The translations under genes were made by a program, and so were the position numbers. A DNA stretch of 64,000 bases from Acidimicrobiia bacterium (GTDB taxonomy: Bacteria; Actinomycetota; Acidimicrobiia; Acidimicrobiales; Bin134): the NCBI GenBank assembly GCA_022822905.1, contig JAJDYE010000036.1:1-64000 (forward strand), read 5' to 3'. Shown in pieces: positions 26,070 through 35,072 of this stretch (position 1 is the first letter of the stretch; every line of letters starts with the position of its first letter). The notes beneath the pieces are model-generated. The model did not search any database, was not told the DNA's origin, and saw nothing but the letters and a program-made list of their open reading frames with translations.

Positions 26070-26975
26070 CTACAGCCCCATGTCGTGGTAGTCGGGGACT
26101 TCGTAGCGGCCGATGGCCTCGGCTCGGCGATGGAGGAGGGCGACGGTGTCCTCGATGTTGCGGCCGATGATGAACCGGCGCTGCTCAACGCAATCGACCA
26201 CGAAGTTGCCGTGCTCGACTAGGTCGGCCACTTCGGGTTCGTAGCCCCGAACCTCGGTCAAGATGTCTTTGAGCTCTTGGAAGGTCATGCTGCGCCGCCC
26301 GGTGGCGTCGCCTACCCGGGCGAAGTGGTCCGGGCGGTTGCGCTGGGCAGTGAACAGCCCGGTGTCCAGCATGCCGCCCGACGGGTAGAGCACTGAGGCC
26401 CGAAGATCGCTGCCCTCCCGGATCAGGTTGATGTGCACGGTCTCGGTGAAGCAGCTCACCGCCGATTTGGAGGCGGCATACACCGACGCGGTGGGCACGG
26501 GAGCGAAGCCGCCATCGCCCGACGAGGTGTTGATGATCTGGCCGGGCTCGCCCCCGGCCAGCATGCGGGGCACGAACTCGGTGGTGCAGATGGCCACGCC
26601 GAACACGTTCACGCTGAAGCACCACCGCCAGTCGTTGGGCTCCTGCTCCCAGGGCTTGCCGCCCCCGCCGGAGGTGACCCCGGCGTTGTTGAAGAGCAGG
26701 TTGCAGCGCCCGTGGGCGTCGTACACGTGGTCGGCCAGGGCGGCCACCGAGCCCTCGTCGGCCACATCGGTGGGCCAGCCCGACACCGGGCCCAACTCAG
26801 ACAGCTCGGCCACGGTGGCCTCGGTGGTGTCGGCCTCGATGTCGGCGATCACCACCGTGGCGCCCCGCCCCAACAGGGCGGTCACGATGCCCTTGCCGAT
26901 CCCGCCGGCCCCGCCGGTGACCACCGCCACCATGCCGCTTACGTCGAGACGCTCAGTTGGGTTTTCGCTGCTCAT
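26070..26975 (-). CDS. SDR family oxidoreductase
   Basis: A 301-residue classical SDR with VVTGGAGGIGKGI, the FNNAGVTSGGGG strand, Ser in INTSSGDGG, and catalytic YAASK near residue 168. Expected to oxidise or reduce an alcohol or ketone with NAD(P). A clear CAGGAG site precedes ATG 26975. The C-terminal 60 or so residues (NIEDTVALLHRRAEAIG) extend the usual fold. It lies 63 bases downstream of the sulfatase gene on the same strand, and may belong to the same transcript as the genes from 30981. Confidence 0.86.
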   Translation of the reverse strand: MSSENPTERLDVSGMVAVVTGGAGGIGKGIVTALLGRGATVVIADIEADTTEATVAELSELGPVSGWPTDVADEGSVAALADHVYDAHGRCNLLFNNAGVTSGGGGKPWEQEPNDWRWCFSVNVFGVAICTTEFVPRMLAGGEPGQIINTSSGDGGFAPVPTASVYAASKSAVSCFTETVHINLIREGSDLRASVLYPSGGMLDTGLFTAQRNRPDHFARVGDATGRRSMTFQELKDILTEVRGYEPEVADLVEHGNFVVDCVEQRRFIIGRNIEDTVALLHRRAEAIGRYEVPDYHDMGL

Positions 26976-27038
26976 GGTTTCTCCTGTGTTTGGCTGTCCG
27001 GCTGTGGTTTAGCAGTTTCTGCCCCACACCACTAACGC

Positions 27039-29342
27039 TCAGTCGGCGTTGAGGGATTCCCGGACGATTTGAGCCGGGTCGGGGGGCGCGGCGCTGGGGG
27101 AAGTGACATCGATATGGCTGATAGCGCCGGTCCAGCCGAACGGAGGCTGGTAGTCGTCGTTGACCGGGAAGCCGGCATCTTGGCCGATGATCAGCCCGGT
27201 GCCCCCGTTCTGCCACGAGTTGGGAAACGTGCGGTCGAGCTCCAACCGGGCGGCCACCTCACCGTCCACCAGCAGCTCCACGGTGCTAGAGGCCGGAGAG
27301 GTCGGCTGGTACCGGCATCCCAGGCTGGTGGCGTCAACGGCAACCGTCGGAGTGGCCAGCTTGAACTGGTCGCCCGACAGGCACATGCCCAACACCAGAG
27401 AGCCGTCCAACCCGTAGAGGGCCAGGCCGCTGGTCCAGTCGCCCATGGCCCACAAGATGCCCTCAGCCCCGCCCGAGCCCACCGTCACCGAGGCCTCGAT
27501 GGTGAAGCCCCGCACCAGCGTGGGCATCACCTCGTCGGCCACCCGGCCGGCCCCCGGTCGGTAACGGGCTTGGGCGGGGGGCGGGTAGGCCGGCGGATAG
27601 ATGGCCGGCATCCGCCCCATGTAGCCGTCGTCGAGGGGCAGCACCCCGTAGCGCTCAGCCGCGGCCCACCAGGCCGATTCCAGCTCGGCCAGCTTCTCAG
27701 GGTGCTCCGCGGCCAGGTCACGGGCCTCGGAGAAGTCGTCGTCGAGGCAGAACAGCGCCCAGGTGTCGTCGGCGAACGAGCGGCTCCCCTCCATGAGCGC
27801 CACCTCGTCGCCGTGGGCTTCGGCCACGTGGTCGGTGGTGGCCTTCCAGCCGTCCAGATACATGGCCCTCGATCCCTGAACCTCGAAATACTGTTCTGAG
27901 CGGGGAGAGGAGGCCTCGCCATCATCGAATGTGGCCGCCAGGCTGGCCCCGTGCATCGGCATCTGGGCCACCCCGTCCATCGAATCGGGAGCGTCCACCC
28001 CGCACAGCTCCAGCACGGTGGGGGCCAGATCCACCGCGTGGCAGAACTGGGTGCGCACCTCGCCTCGGGCGGCGATACCCGCGGGCCAGTGCACCACCAG
28101 CGGAGTGCGGGTGCCGCCCAGCCAGGCGTAGCGCTTCCACAGCCGAAACGGCGTATTGCCGGCCCACGCCCAGCCCCAGGCGTAGTGGTTGTAGGTGCGG
28201 GGACCGCCCAACTCGTCGAGCCACTCCAGGTTGGCGGCCACCGATTCGGGCAGGCCTTTGGTGAACCGGTGCTCGTTCACCGATCCCACATGGCCGCCCT
28301 CGGCACTGGCCCCGTTGTCGGAGCACAGCACCACCACGGTGTTGTCCAGCTCGCCGATGGCCTCCAGATGGTTGATCACCCGGCCGATCTGGGCATCGGT
28401 GTGGGAGACGAACCCGGCATACACCTCGTGCATGCGGGCGAAAAGCCGCCGGGCGTCGGCGTCCAGATCGTCCCAGGGCTGCACCCACGAAGGCCGCTCG
28501 GTGAGCGTGGTTCCCTCCGGTGAGATGCCCGAGGCCAACTGCCGCTCAAAGGCCCGTTCCCGCCACCGGTCCCACCCGTCGTCGAACATCCCCTGGTAGG
28601 GCTCCACCCATTCGGGCGCTACGTGGTGGGGGGCGTGGGTGGCCACCTCGGCGTAGTAGCAGAAGAACGGCTTATCGGGGGCGGCGTGCTTCTGGTCGGT
28701 GATGTGGGCGATGGCCTGGTCGGCCAGATCGGCGCTTAGGTGGTAGCCGTCGTCGTAGTGGGCCGGCGGCTTGATGTAGTGCTGGTCTCGCACCAGGTTG
28801 GGGGCCCAGCAGTTGGCCCCGCCGTGGAGCACCCCGTAGTAGCGCTCGAAGCCCACCCCGGTGGGCCACAGGGTGAACGGGCCGGCCGCGCTGCGCTCCC
28901 CTCGGGGAGCGAGGTGCCACTTGCCGATGGCCATGGTGCCCCAGCCGGCGTCGCGCAGGATGCGGGGCAGCATGGCGGCCGACGGGGGGATGCGGGCGGT
29001 GTAGCCGGGAAACCCCATGGTCATGTCGGACAGAAACCCCATGCCCACCGCGTGGTGGTTGCGCCCGGTCAAAAGGGCGGCCCGGGTGGGAGAGCACAGG
29101 GCGGTCACGTGGAAGCGGTTGTACGACAGGCCGCCCGCGGCCAGCCGGTCGATGTTGGGGGTGGCGATGTCGGCCCCGAAGCAGCCGAGCTGGGCGAACC
29201 CGGTGTCGTCCAGCAAAATCACCAGCACGTTGGGCGCGCCCTTTGGGGCTCGGGGCAGCTCCGGGGGCCGAGGGGTGGACTCGGCCACGGTGAGCCCGAT
29301 GCCGGGTGATGAGAGCGGAGCAGCGGTCAATGGTTCGGCCAT
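27039..29342 (-). CDS. Arylsulfatase, Cys-type, with C-terminal lectin-like domain
   Basis: A 767-residue sulfatase. The metal-site motif VILLDDTGF (Asp45, Asp46) and the sulfatase signature TALCSPTRAALLTG are present; Cys83 would be converted to formylglycine by a separate maturase. Further landmarks are IGKWHL and LCSDNGASAEGG. It hydrolyses sulfate esters; the substrate may be an aryl or steroid sulfate, but that is a guess. The last 170 or so residues form a beta-sandwich-like region typical of large arylsulfatases. There is no signal peptide, so it is probably cytoplasmic. ATG 29342 lies eight bases after the upstream SDR stop. Confidence 0.88.
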   Translation of the reverse strand: MAEPLTAAPLSSPGIGLTVAESTPRPPELPRAPKGAPNVLVILLDDTGFAQLGCFGADIATPNIDRLAAGGLSYNRFHVTALCSPTRAALLTGRNHHAVGMGFLSDMTMGFPGYTARIPPSAAMLPRILRDAGWGTMAIGKWHLAPRGERSAAGPFTLWPTGVGFERYYGVLHGGANCWAPNLVRDQHYIKPPAHYDDGYHLSADLADQAIAHITDQKHAAPDKPFFCYYAEVATHAPHHVAPEWVEPYQGMFDDGWDRWRERAFERQLASGISPEGTTLTERPSWVQPWDDLDADARRLFARMHEVYAGFVSHTDAQIGRVINHLEAIGELDNTVVVLCSDNGASAEGGHVGSVNEHRFTKGLPESVAANLEWLDELGGPRTYNHYAWGWAWAGNTPFRLWKRYAWLGGTRTPLVVHWPAGIAARGEVRTQFCHAVDLAPTVLELCGVDAPDSMDGVAQMPMHGASLAATFDDGEASSPRSEQYFEVQGSRAMYLDGWKATTDHVAEAHGDEVALMEGSRSFADDTWALFCLDDDFSEARDLAAEHPEKLAELESAWWAAAERYGVLPLDDGYMGRMPAIYPPAYPPPAQARYRPGAGRVADEVMPTLVRGFTIEASVTVGSGGAEGILWAMGDWTSGLALYGLDGSLVLGMCLSGDQFKLATPTVAVDATSLGCRYQPTSPASSTVELLVDGEVAARLELDRTFPNSWQNGGTGLIIGQDAGFPVNDDYQPPFGWTGAISHIDVTSPSAAPPDPAQIVRESLNAD

Positions 29343-29350
29343 GGCGGCAG

Positions 29351-30103
29351 CTAGCGGCGCGACCGGTAGTCGCTGCCGGGGATGGAGGCGAACGGGAAGG
29401 GCTCGGGCGCCCGGCCCTTCAACAGCGCGAAGCACTCGCCGGTGAGGCCCGAGTCGAGGATGGCCATGGCCGCCTCGGCCACCTCCTCGGAGTCCATGAT
29501 GACCATGCCGGCGGCTTCGAGGCGGTCTCGGTTGCCGCCCAAGAATCCGGTGCCCACCGTGGCCGGGCACACTGCGTTGAGGCTGATGCCCTGTTCGGCG
29601 AGGTTGGGAGCAGCGCTGCGCACCAAAGCGGCTATGGCGTGCTTCGACATCGAATAGCCCAGGTCCACCGGCAGCGGGCTGAAGCACGCCATCGAGCCGG
29701 TAACCAGCACATGGCCGCCCCCGGCCGCCTCCAGCAGCGGCACCGCGGCCCGCAGGCCGAACACCACGCCGTGCTGGTTGATCCCGATGATGCGCAAATA
29801 GTCGTCGTCGCTCATATCGGCGATGTCGCCCAGCCCCATCATGACCCCCGCGTTCAGGTGGGCCACATGCAGATGGCCGGGATCGTCGGCCAGCTCCGCA
29901 GCCAGCGCAGCCCAGGCCGCAGAGTCGGCCACGTCGAGGTGCCGGTACTGCCCGCCGATCTCATCGGCCACCTGCTGGCCGGCGTCGTCGGCCACGTCGG
30001 TGCAGACCACCCGGGCACCGGCCTCGGCGTAGCGCCGGGCGCAGGCCGCGCCGATGCCCGAGGCTGCTCCGGTCACCAGGGCGGTCTTTCCCGACAGGTC
30101 CAC
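29351..30103 (-). CDS. SDR family oxidoreductase
   Basis: A 250-residue classical SDR: ALVTGAASGIGAACA cofactor loop, LNAGVMMG (His replaces the first Asn of the usual NNAG), catalytic Ser in VTGSMACFS and YSMSK near residue 150. The GTG start is two bases after the stop of the upstream SDR, and the sulfatase follows after eight bases, so the three genes form one operon. The substrate is unknown. Confidence 0.85.
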   Translation of the reverse strand: MDLSGKTALVTGAASGIGAACARRYAEAGARVVCTDVADDAGQQVADEIGGQYRHLDVADSAAWAALAAELADDPGHLHVAHLNAGVMMGLGDIADMSDDDYLRIIGINQHGVVFGLRAAVPLLEAAGGGHVLVTGSMACFSPLPVDLGYSMSKHAIAALVRSAAPNLAEQGISLNAVCPATVGTGFLGGNRDRLEAAGMVIMDSEEVAEAAMAILDSGLTGECFALLKGRAPEPFPFASIPGSDYRSRR

Positions 30104-30105
30104 GA

Positions 30106-30981
30106 TCAGCCCCCGGCCGTCTCGGCGCCCCGGGCGAAGGCGTCCTGAGTCTCAAGGTCGTAGAGGCCGTTGATGAACTGGAGCGGCGGCTTGGTGGTGT
30201 ACTCCTCCTGGGCCCGGCTGGGCATGATCTTCTCCCGGTGGCGCAGGTCCCACATGCTCTCGCACCGCCCGGAGTAGTCGTCGGGCTGCTCCAGCATCCA
30301 GATGATGCCGTCGGCCGGCACCGAGGTGGGCTCCCAGTCGGTGAGGTCGATGTCGCCCATGTTGGCCAGCGTGCCCTCGGAGGCCACCGGGATGTCGATG
30401 CGGAAGCAGTTGACCGCAATGCGGTCGGGGTGGAGCTGGCGGGCCAAATCGGTGGTCATCCGCTCCAGGGCCAGCTTCGACATGCCATACGACATCAGCC
30501 CCGGCACCGGGCGCAGCGCGGCCTGCGACGACAGGCTGAGGATGCGCCCCCGACCCGCGGCCCGCAGATGCGGCAGGGCGGCCCGCACGGTGAGCAGCGG
30601 GGCCCGCAGGTTGATGTCCATGATGAGGTCGTAGCGCTTGAGGGGAATGTCCACCTCGCCCACGAAGGTGACCGCGGCGTTGTTCACCACCACGTCGAGC
30701 CGGCCCCAGGCCTCCACCGGGGCGGCCACCATGGCCTCGATGTCGTCGGCCGAGGTCAGGTCGGTGGGCACGGCCAGGGCCTCGCCCCCGGCGTCGACCA
30801 CCGCCGCAACGGTCTCGTCGATGGTGCCGGGAAGCGGCTTGGGCGACTCCTTGGTAGACCGGGCCGCGCACGCCACCTTGGCCCCCTTGGCCGCGGCTGC
30901 CACCGCGATGGCCGCGCCCACGCCCCGGCTGGCCCCGGTCACCAGCACAACTTTCCCGGCCAGGTCGTAGGGCTCAGACAT
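30106..30981 (-). CDS. SDR family oxidoreductase
   Basis: A 291-residue SDR with VVLVTGASRGVGAAIA, the VVNNAAVTF strand, SLSSQAALRP and YGMSK near residue 165. The C-terminal 90 or so residues after the core (PADGIIWMLEQPDDYSGR) are typical of a longer SDR group seen near acyl-CoA genes. First gene of the operon with the SDR at 29351 and the sulfatase; divergent from the TauD gene with 65 bases between them. Confidence 0.85.
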   Translation of the reverse strand: MSEPYDLAGKVVLVTGASRGVGAAIAVAAAAKGAKVACAARSTKESPKPLPGTIDETVAAVVDAGGEALAVPTDLTSADDIEAMVAAPVEAWGRLDVVVNNAAVTFVGEVDIPLKRYDLIMDINLRAPLLTVRAALPHLRAAGRGRILSLSSQAALRPVPGLMSYGMSKLALERMTTDLARQLHPDRIAVNCFRIDIPVASEGTLANMGDIDLTDWEPTSVPADGIIWMLEQPDDYSGRCESMWDLRHREKIMPSRAQEEYTTKPPLQFINGLYDLETQDAFARGAETAGG

Positions 30982-31046
30982 CAGCGCTCCATGGCATGCG
31001 TCGCTACCCTAACGAACAACGTTGACTAGGCCGGAGTGGAGCCGGA

Positions 31047-31895
31047 ATGGGCGAGTATCAGCATCTGACGGTGGAACCGGTGGGCGGCTGCATCGGCGCG
31101 GAGATAAGCGGGGCAAACCTCGGCGACAACTTGGCACATGAGGTGGTGGCCGAGATCCGCCAGGCATGGCTGGCCCATCTGGTGGTGTTCTTCCGCAACC
31201 AGCACCTGACCCTCGACCAGTTCTCGGCCTTCGCCCGCCGCATCGGCACTCCCGGCCGCTACCCGTTCGTTCCCGGCCTGCCCGACCACCCCGAGATCAT
31301 CGAGGTCAAGAAGCTGCCCCACGAGACCGTCAACTTCGGCGGCATCTGGCACACCGACACCGCCTACCTGGAACGACCGCCCATGGCGTCGATGCTGTTG
31401 GCCCGGGAGGTGCCCTCAGCGGGCGGCGACACCGAGTTCGCCAACATGTACGCCGCCTACGATGCGCTGTCCGACGGGCTGAAGGAGTTCCTGGGGGATC
31501 TGCGGGCCGTGAACAGCTCGGCGATGGCCGATGTGTCCAAAACCCGGGAAGACCGCATCGCCGACGCCACCGAGGCCGGCCACACCTCAGCCGAGAGCTA
31601 TGAGGCGGTCCATCCCGTGGTCCGCACCCACCCCGAAACCGGCCGCCCGTCGCTCTATGTCAACGTGGCCCACACCGCCCGCTTCGAGGGCATGACCGAA
31701 GAAGAGAGCCAGCCCCTGCTCAGGTTCCTGTTCGCCCATCAGGCCCGCTCGGAGTTCACCTGCCGGTTCCGCTGGGCGCCGGGCTCGCTGGCCCTGTGGG
31801 ACAACCGCTGCGCCATGCACAACCCCATCAACGACTACCACGGCCAGCTCCGGGTCATGCACCGCATCACCTTCGAGGGCGACGAGCCCCGCTAG
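31047..31895 (+). CDS. TauD/TfdA family Fe(II)/2-oxoglutarate dioxygenase
   Basis: A 282-residue dioxygenase. The iron ligands are His102 and Asp104 (IWHTDTAY) and His258 (WDNRCAMHNP), and Arg273 is placed to bind 2-oxoglutarate. The family hydroxylates sulfonates, aryloxy acids and other small acids, so the substrate is open. A single gene divergent from the SDR operon and convergent with the acyl-CoA synthetase that ends at 31927. A GGAGCCGGA stretch precedes ATG 31047. Confidence 0.88.
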   Translation: MGEYQHLTVEPVGGCIGAEISGANLGDNLAHEVVAEIRQAWLAHLVVFFRNQHLTLDQFSAFARRIGTPGRYPFVPGLPDHPEIIEVKKLPHETVNFGGIWHTDTAYLERPPMASMLLAREVPSAGGDTEFANMYAAYDALSDGLKEFLGDLRAVNSSAMADVSKTREDRIADATEAGHTSAESYEAVHPVVRTHPETGRPSLYVNVAHTARFEGMTEEESQPLLRFLFAHQARSEFTCRFRWAPGSLALWDNRCAMHNPINDYHGQLRVMHRITFEGDEPR

Positions 31896-31926
31896 GCGAT
31901 CCGCCGGGTTGACCCCGGAGGCCAGC

Positions 31927-33489
31927 TCAAACGATCCGCGAATCCGAATCAGAGGGCCAGTAGCGATCCCGCAGGTAGCGCTTCATCAGCTTGCCGTTGG
32001 GGTCGCGGGGCAGCGACTCATCGAAGTCCACTCCCCGGGGGCACTTGAAGGCCGCCAACCGGTCGGCGCACCACGCCAACAGCACAGCCTCGGCGTCGGC
32101 GCCCGCCCGCCCCGGCTCCACTAGCTGGACCACCGCCCGCACCTCTTCGCCCAAGTCGTCGTTGGGCACCCCGATCACGGCCGCGTCGGCCACCTCGGGG
32201 TGCATGATCAAAGCATCCTCAATCTCCTGGGGGTAAATGTTCACCCCGCCGCTGATAATGGTGTGGGCCACCCGGTCGGTGAGGTACAGGTAGCCCTCCT
32301 CGTCGAGGCGTCCCATGTCGCCCAGCGTCCGCCAGCCGCTGGGGTGGGCCGCAGCCGCGGTGCGCTCGGGGTCGTTGTGGTACTGGAAGTCCCGCCCCCC
32401 GTCGAAATACACCACCCCGACCTCGCCAGTGGGCACCTCAGCTCCGTCGGGGCCCACGATGTGTACCGGTTGCAGCGGCCGCCCCACCGAGCCGGGATGG
32501 GCCAGCCACTCCTCAGAGGTGATGGCGCTGTGGCCGATGTCCTCGGTGCCCGCGTAGTACTCGAACAGGATCGGCCCCCACCACTCGATCATCTGCTGTT
32601 TCACCTCCACCGGACAGGGGGCGGCGGCGTGGATGGCCAGTTGCAGGCTGGACACGTCGGCGGCCTCGCGCACATCGGCGGGCAGCTTCAGCATCCGGGA
32701 GAACATGGTGGGCACGAACTGGGCATGGGTCACTCGGTGCCGGCCGATGAGCCGCAGGCAGTCGGCCGGGTCGAACCCCTCCATGAGCACCACGGTGCCG
32801 CCCACCCGGTGCACGCACATGCAGAACACCAGCGGGGCCGAGTGGTACAGGGGAGCGGGCGACAGGTACACGCTGGTGCGGTCCACCCCGTAGTTGCCCA
32901 TGGCCAGGGCGGTCTGCACCGCGGGGTTGGCCGGATCGCCGATGCCGGTCTGGGCCGTGGGCTTGCGGATGCCCTTGGGGCGGCCGGTGGTTCCCCCCGA
33001 GTACACCATCTCCCGGCCCTCGCCCTCATCGGCGATGGGCGCGACAGGCAGATCGGCGGCAGCCTCGGCCACGCGCTCGAACCCGGCCACCGCGTCGGCG
33101 CCGGTGGTCAGGCGCACCGGCACCCGGGCCAAGTCCAGACCGGCCACCACCGGGGCGGTTCGATCCGACGCCACCACCGCTTCAGCCCCGCAGTCGTTGA
33201 GCACGGCCTGCACCTCGCCCGCAGTGAGGTGGTAGTTGATCGGCGTGTAGATCAGCCCGGCCAACTGCGCGGCCCACAACACCGCCATCGACTGCGAGGT
33301 GGTCTCCGACACGATGGCCAGATGGTCGCCGGCCCCAAGGCCCCGACCCCTAAGCAGGTGCGCCAGCCGGTTGGCCTCCTCGTCCAGCATCCGGTAGGTG
33401 ATCACCTCGCCGGTGCGGCCCATGATCACCGCCGGGTGGTCGGGCGCCTGGGCCGCGAACACACGGGGATGGAGCATCTCCGAGTCCAT
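31927..33489 (-). CDS. Acyl-CoA synthetase (AMP-forming)
   Basis: A 520-residue ANL-family ligase. The P-loop-like MVYSGGTTGRPKG, the EYYAGTEDIGH motif, the hinge region WRTLGDMGRLDEEG and the C-terminal PRDPNGKLMKRYL with the catalytic Lys are all present. It activates a carboxylic acid to its CoA thioester through an acyl-AMP. The acid is not predictable. Divergent from the aldehyde dehydrogenase gene with about 97 bases between. Confidence 0.87.
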   Translation of the reverse strand: MDSEMLHPRVFAAQAPDHPAVIMGRTGEVITYRMLDEEANRLAHLLRGRGLGAGDHLAIVSETTSQSMAVLWAAQLAGLIYTPINYHLTAGEVQAVLNDCGAEAVVASDRTAPVVAGLDLARVPVRLTTGADAVAGFERVAEAAADLPVAPIADEGEGREMVYSGGTTGRPKGIRKPTAQTGIGDPANPAVQTALAMGNYGVDRTSVYLSPAPLYHSAPLVFCMCVHRVGGTVVLMEGFDPADCLRLIGRHRVTHAQFVPTMFSRMLKLPADVREAADVSSLQLAIHAAAPCPVEVKQQMIEWWGPILFEYYAGTEDIGHSAITSEEWLAHPGSVGRPLQPVHIVGPDGAEVPTGEVGVVYFDGGRDFQYHNDPERTAAAAHPSGWRTLGDMGRLDEEGYLYLTDRVAHTIISGGVNIYPQEIEDALIMHPEVADAAVIGVPNDDLGEEVRAVVQLVEPGRAGADAEAVLLAWCADRLAAFKCPRGVDFDESLPRDPNGKLMKRYLRDRYWPSDSDSRIV

Positions 33490-33586
33490 CGGCGGGACGA
33501 TAGTTGCTCATGCTGTCCGAGGGGTTCTCGGGCGAACCCCGGCTATAGGGTGAGGCCAGCCTTGGGCAAACAGGGAGAAATCAGCC

Positions 33587-35053
33587 ATGTGGCACGAAGA
33601 GAAGCTGTTGATCGACGGGGAGCTGAGGGCCGCCGAGGGGGGCGGCGTCTTCGAGACGCTGAACCCCGCCACCGAGGAGGTGCTCGGGGTGGCCGCCAAC
33701 GCCACCGATGCCGATGCGGTGGCCGCAGTGACCGCCGCCCGCCGGGCCTTCGACACCACCGACTGGGCCACCGACCACGACTTTCGGGCCAAGTGCCTGC
33801 GCCAGTTCCATGCCGCGCTGGAAAGCCACCTCGAAGAGATGCGTGATCTCACCGTGGCCGAGGTGGGCTCTCCGGTGATGCTCACCTACGGCGGCCCGCA
33901 GCTCGAAGCGCCGGTGGGGTCGGTCAAGTGGGTGGCCGACATGATGGACGGCTACCAGTGGTCCGAAGACCTCGGCGTGGTCGAGTCCTACGGGGGCCAC
34001 CACCGGCGGTGGATCGAGCGGGAGGCGGTGGGGGTGGTGGCCGCCATCACCGCCTACAACTTCCCCGTGCAGCTCAACCTGGCCAAGCTGGGCCCCGCCC
34101 TGGCCGCCGGCAACACGGTGGTGTTGAAGGGGGCGCCCGACACTCCGTGGTCGGCGCTGGCACTGGGCCATCTGATCGCCAACGAAACCGACATCCCCCC
34201 CGGCGTGGTCAACATCTTGACCTCGGCGGAGAACTCGGTGGGCGAGGTGCTCACCACCCACCCCGATGTGGACATGGTTACCTTCACCGGCTCCACCGCC
34301 ACCGGGCGCAAGATAATGGCCGCGGCCAGCGCCACGGTGAAGAAGACCTTCCTGGAGCTGGGGGGCAAGAGCGCCTATGTGGTGCTGGACGACGCCGACG
34401 TGGAAGCAGCCGCCGCCATGAACTCGTTCATGATCTGCACCCACGCCGGGCAGGGGTGCGCCATCAACACCCGAATGCTGGTTCCCGCGGCCATGGCCGA
34501 CACCGCGGCCGAAATAGTGGCGGCCACGCTGGCCAACATCCCCTACGGCAATCCCACCGACCCCTCCATGATGATGGGACCCCTCATCAACTCCCGCCAG
34601 CGCGACAAGGTCCACAAGTTTGTGACCGACGCCGTAAACCAGGGGGCCAGGCTGGTCACCGGCGGAAAGCGCCCCGATCACCTGTCGGTGGGCTACTTCT
34701 ACGAGCCCACCCTGCTGGCCGGCGTGGGCGAGAACGACCTGGTGGCCCAAGAGGAGGTGTTCGGCCCGGTGCTGGCCATCATTCCCTATGACGGGGGCGA
34801 CGACGAGGCCGTGCGGATCGCCAACAACTCCATCTACGGCCTGTCGGGCTCGGTGAACAGCGCCGATCCCGACCGGGCCCGGGCCGTGGCCCGACAGATC
34901 CGCTCGGGCACGATCAGCGTGAACGGCGGCATGTACTACGCCCCCGACGCTCCCTTCGGGGGCTACAAGCAATCGGGCATCGGCCGGGAGATGGGCGTGG
35001 CCGGGTTCGAGGAGTTCCTCGAGATCAAGACCCTGGCTGAACCGGCCGCCTAG
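33587..35053 (+). CDS. Aldehyde dehydrogenase family protein
   Basis: A 488-residue NAD(P)-dependent aldehyde dehydrogenase. General base Glu257 (ELGGKS) and nucleophile Cys291 (GQGCAINTR) are in place, with the TGSTATGR cofactor segment and the C-terminal PFGGYKQSGIGREMG. It oxidises an aldehyde to the acid, which the acyl-CoA synthetase encoded 19 bases downstream could then activate. The two are probably co-transcribed. Confidence 0.92.
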   Translation: MWHEEKLLIDGELRAAEGGGVFETLNPATEEVLGVAANATDADAVAAVTAARRAFDTTDWATDHDFRAKCLRQFHAALESHLEEMRDLTVAEVGSPVMLTYGGPQLEAPVGSVKWVADMMDGYQWSEDLGVVESYGGHHRRWIEREAVGVVAAITAYNFPVQLNLAKLGPALAAGNTVVLKGAPDTPWSALALGHLIANETDIPPGVVNILTSAENSVGEVLTTHPDVDMVTFTGSTATGRKIMAAASATVKKTFLELGGKSAYVVLDDADVEAAAAMNSFMICTHAGQGCAINTRMLVPAAMADTAAEIVAATLANIPYGNPTDPSMMMGPLINSRQRDKVHKFVTDAVNQGARLVTGGKRPDHLSVGYFYEPTLLAGVGENDLVAQEEVFGPVLAIIPYDGGDDEAVRIANNSIYGLSGSVNSADPDRARAVARQIRSGTISVNGGMYYAPDAPFGGYKQSGIGREMGVAGFEEFLEIKTLAEPAA

Positions 35054-35072
35054 GCGGCAAGCTCGGGCCGCC

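Noticed and set aside
32200..33846. A 548-residue plus-strand ORF over the acyl-CoA synthetase
   Set aside because: Antisense shadow of the synthetase at 31927-33489; no recognisable domain.
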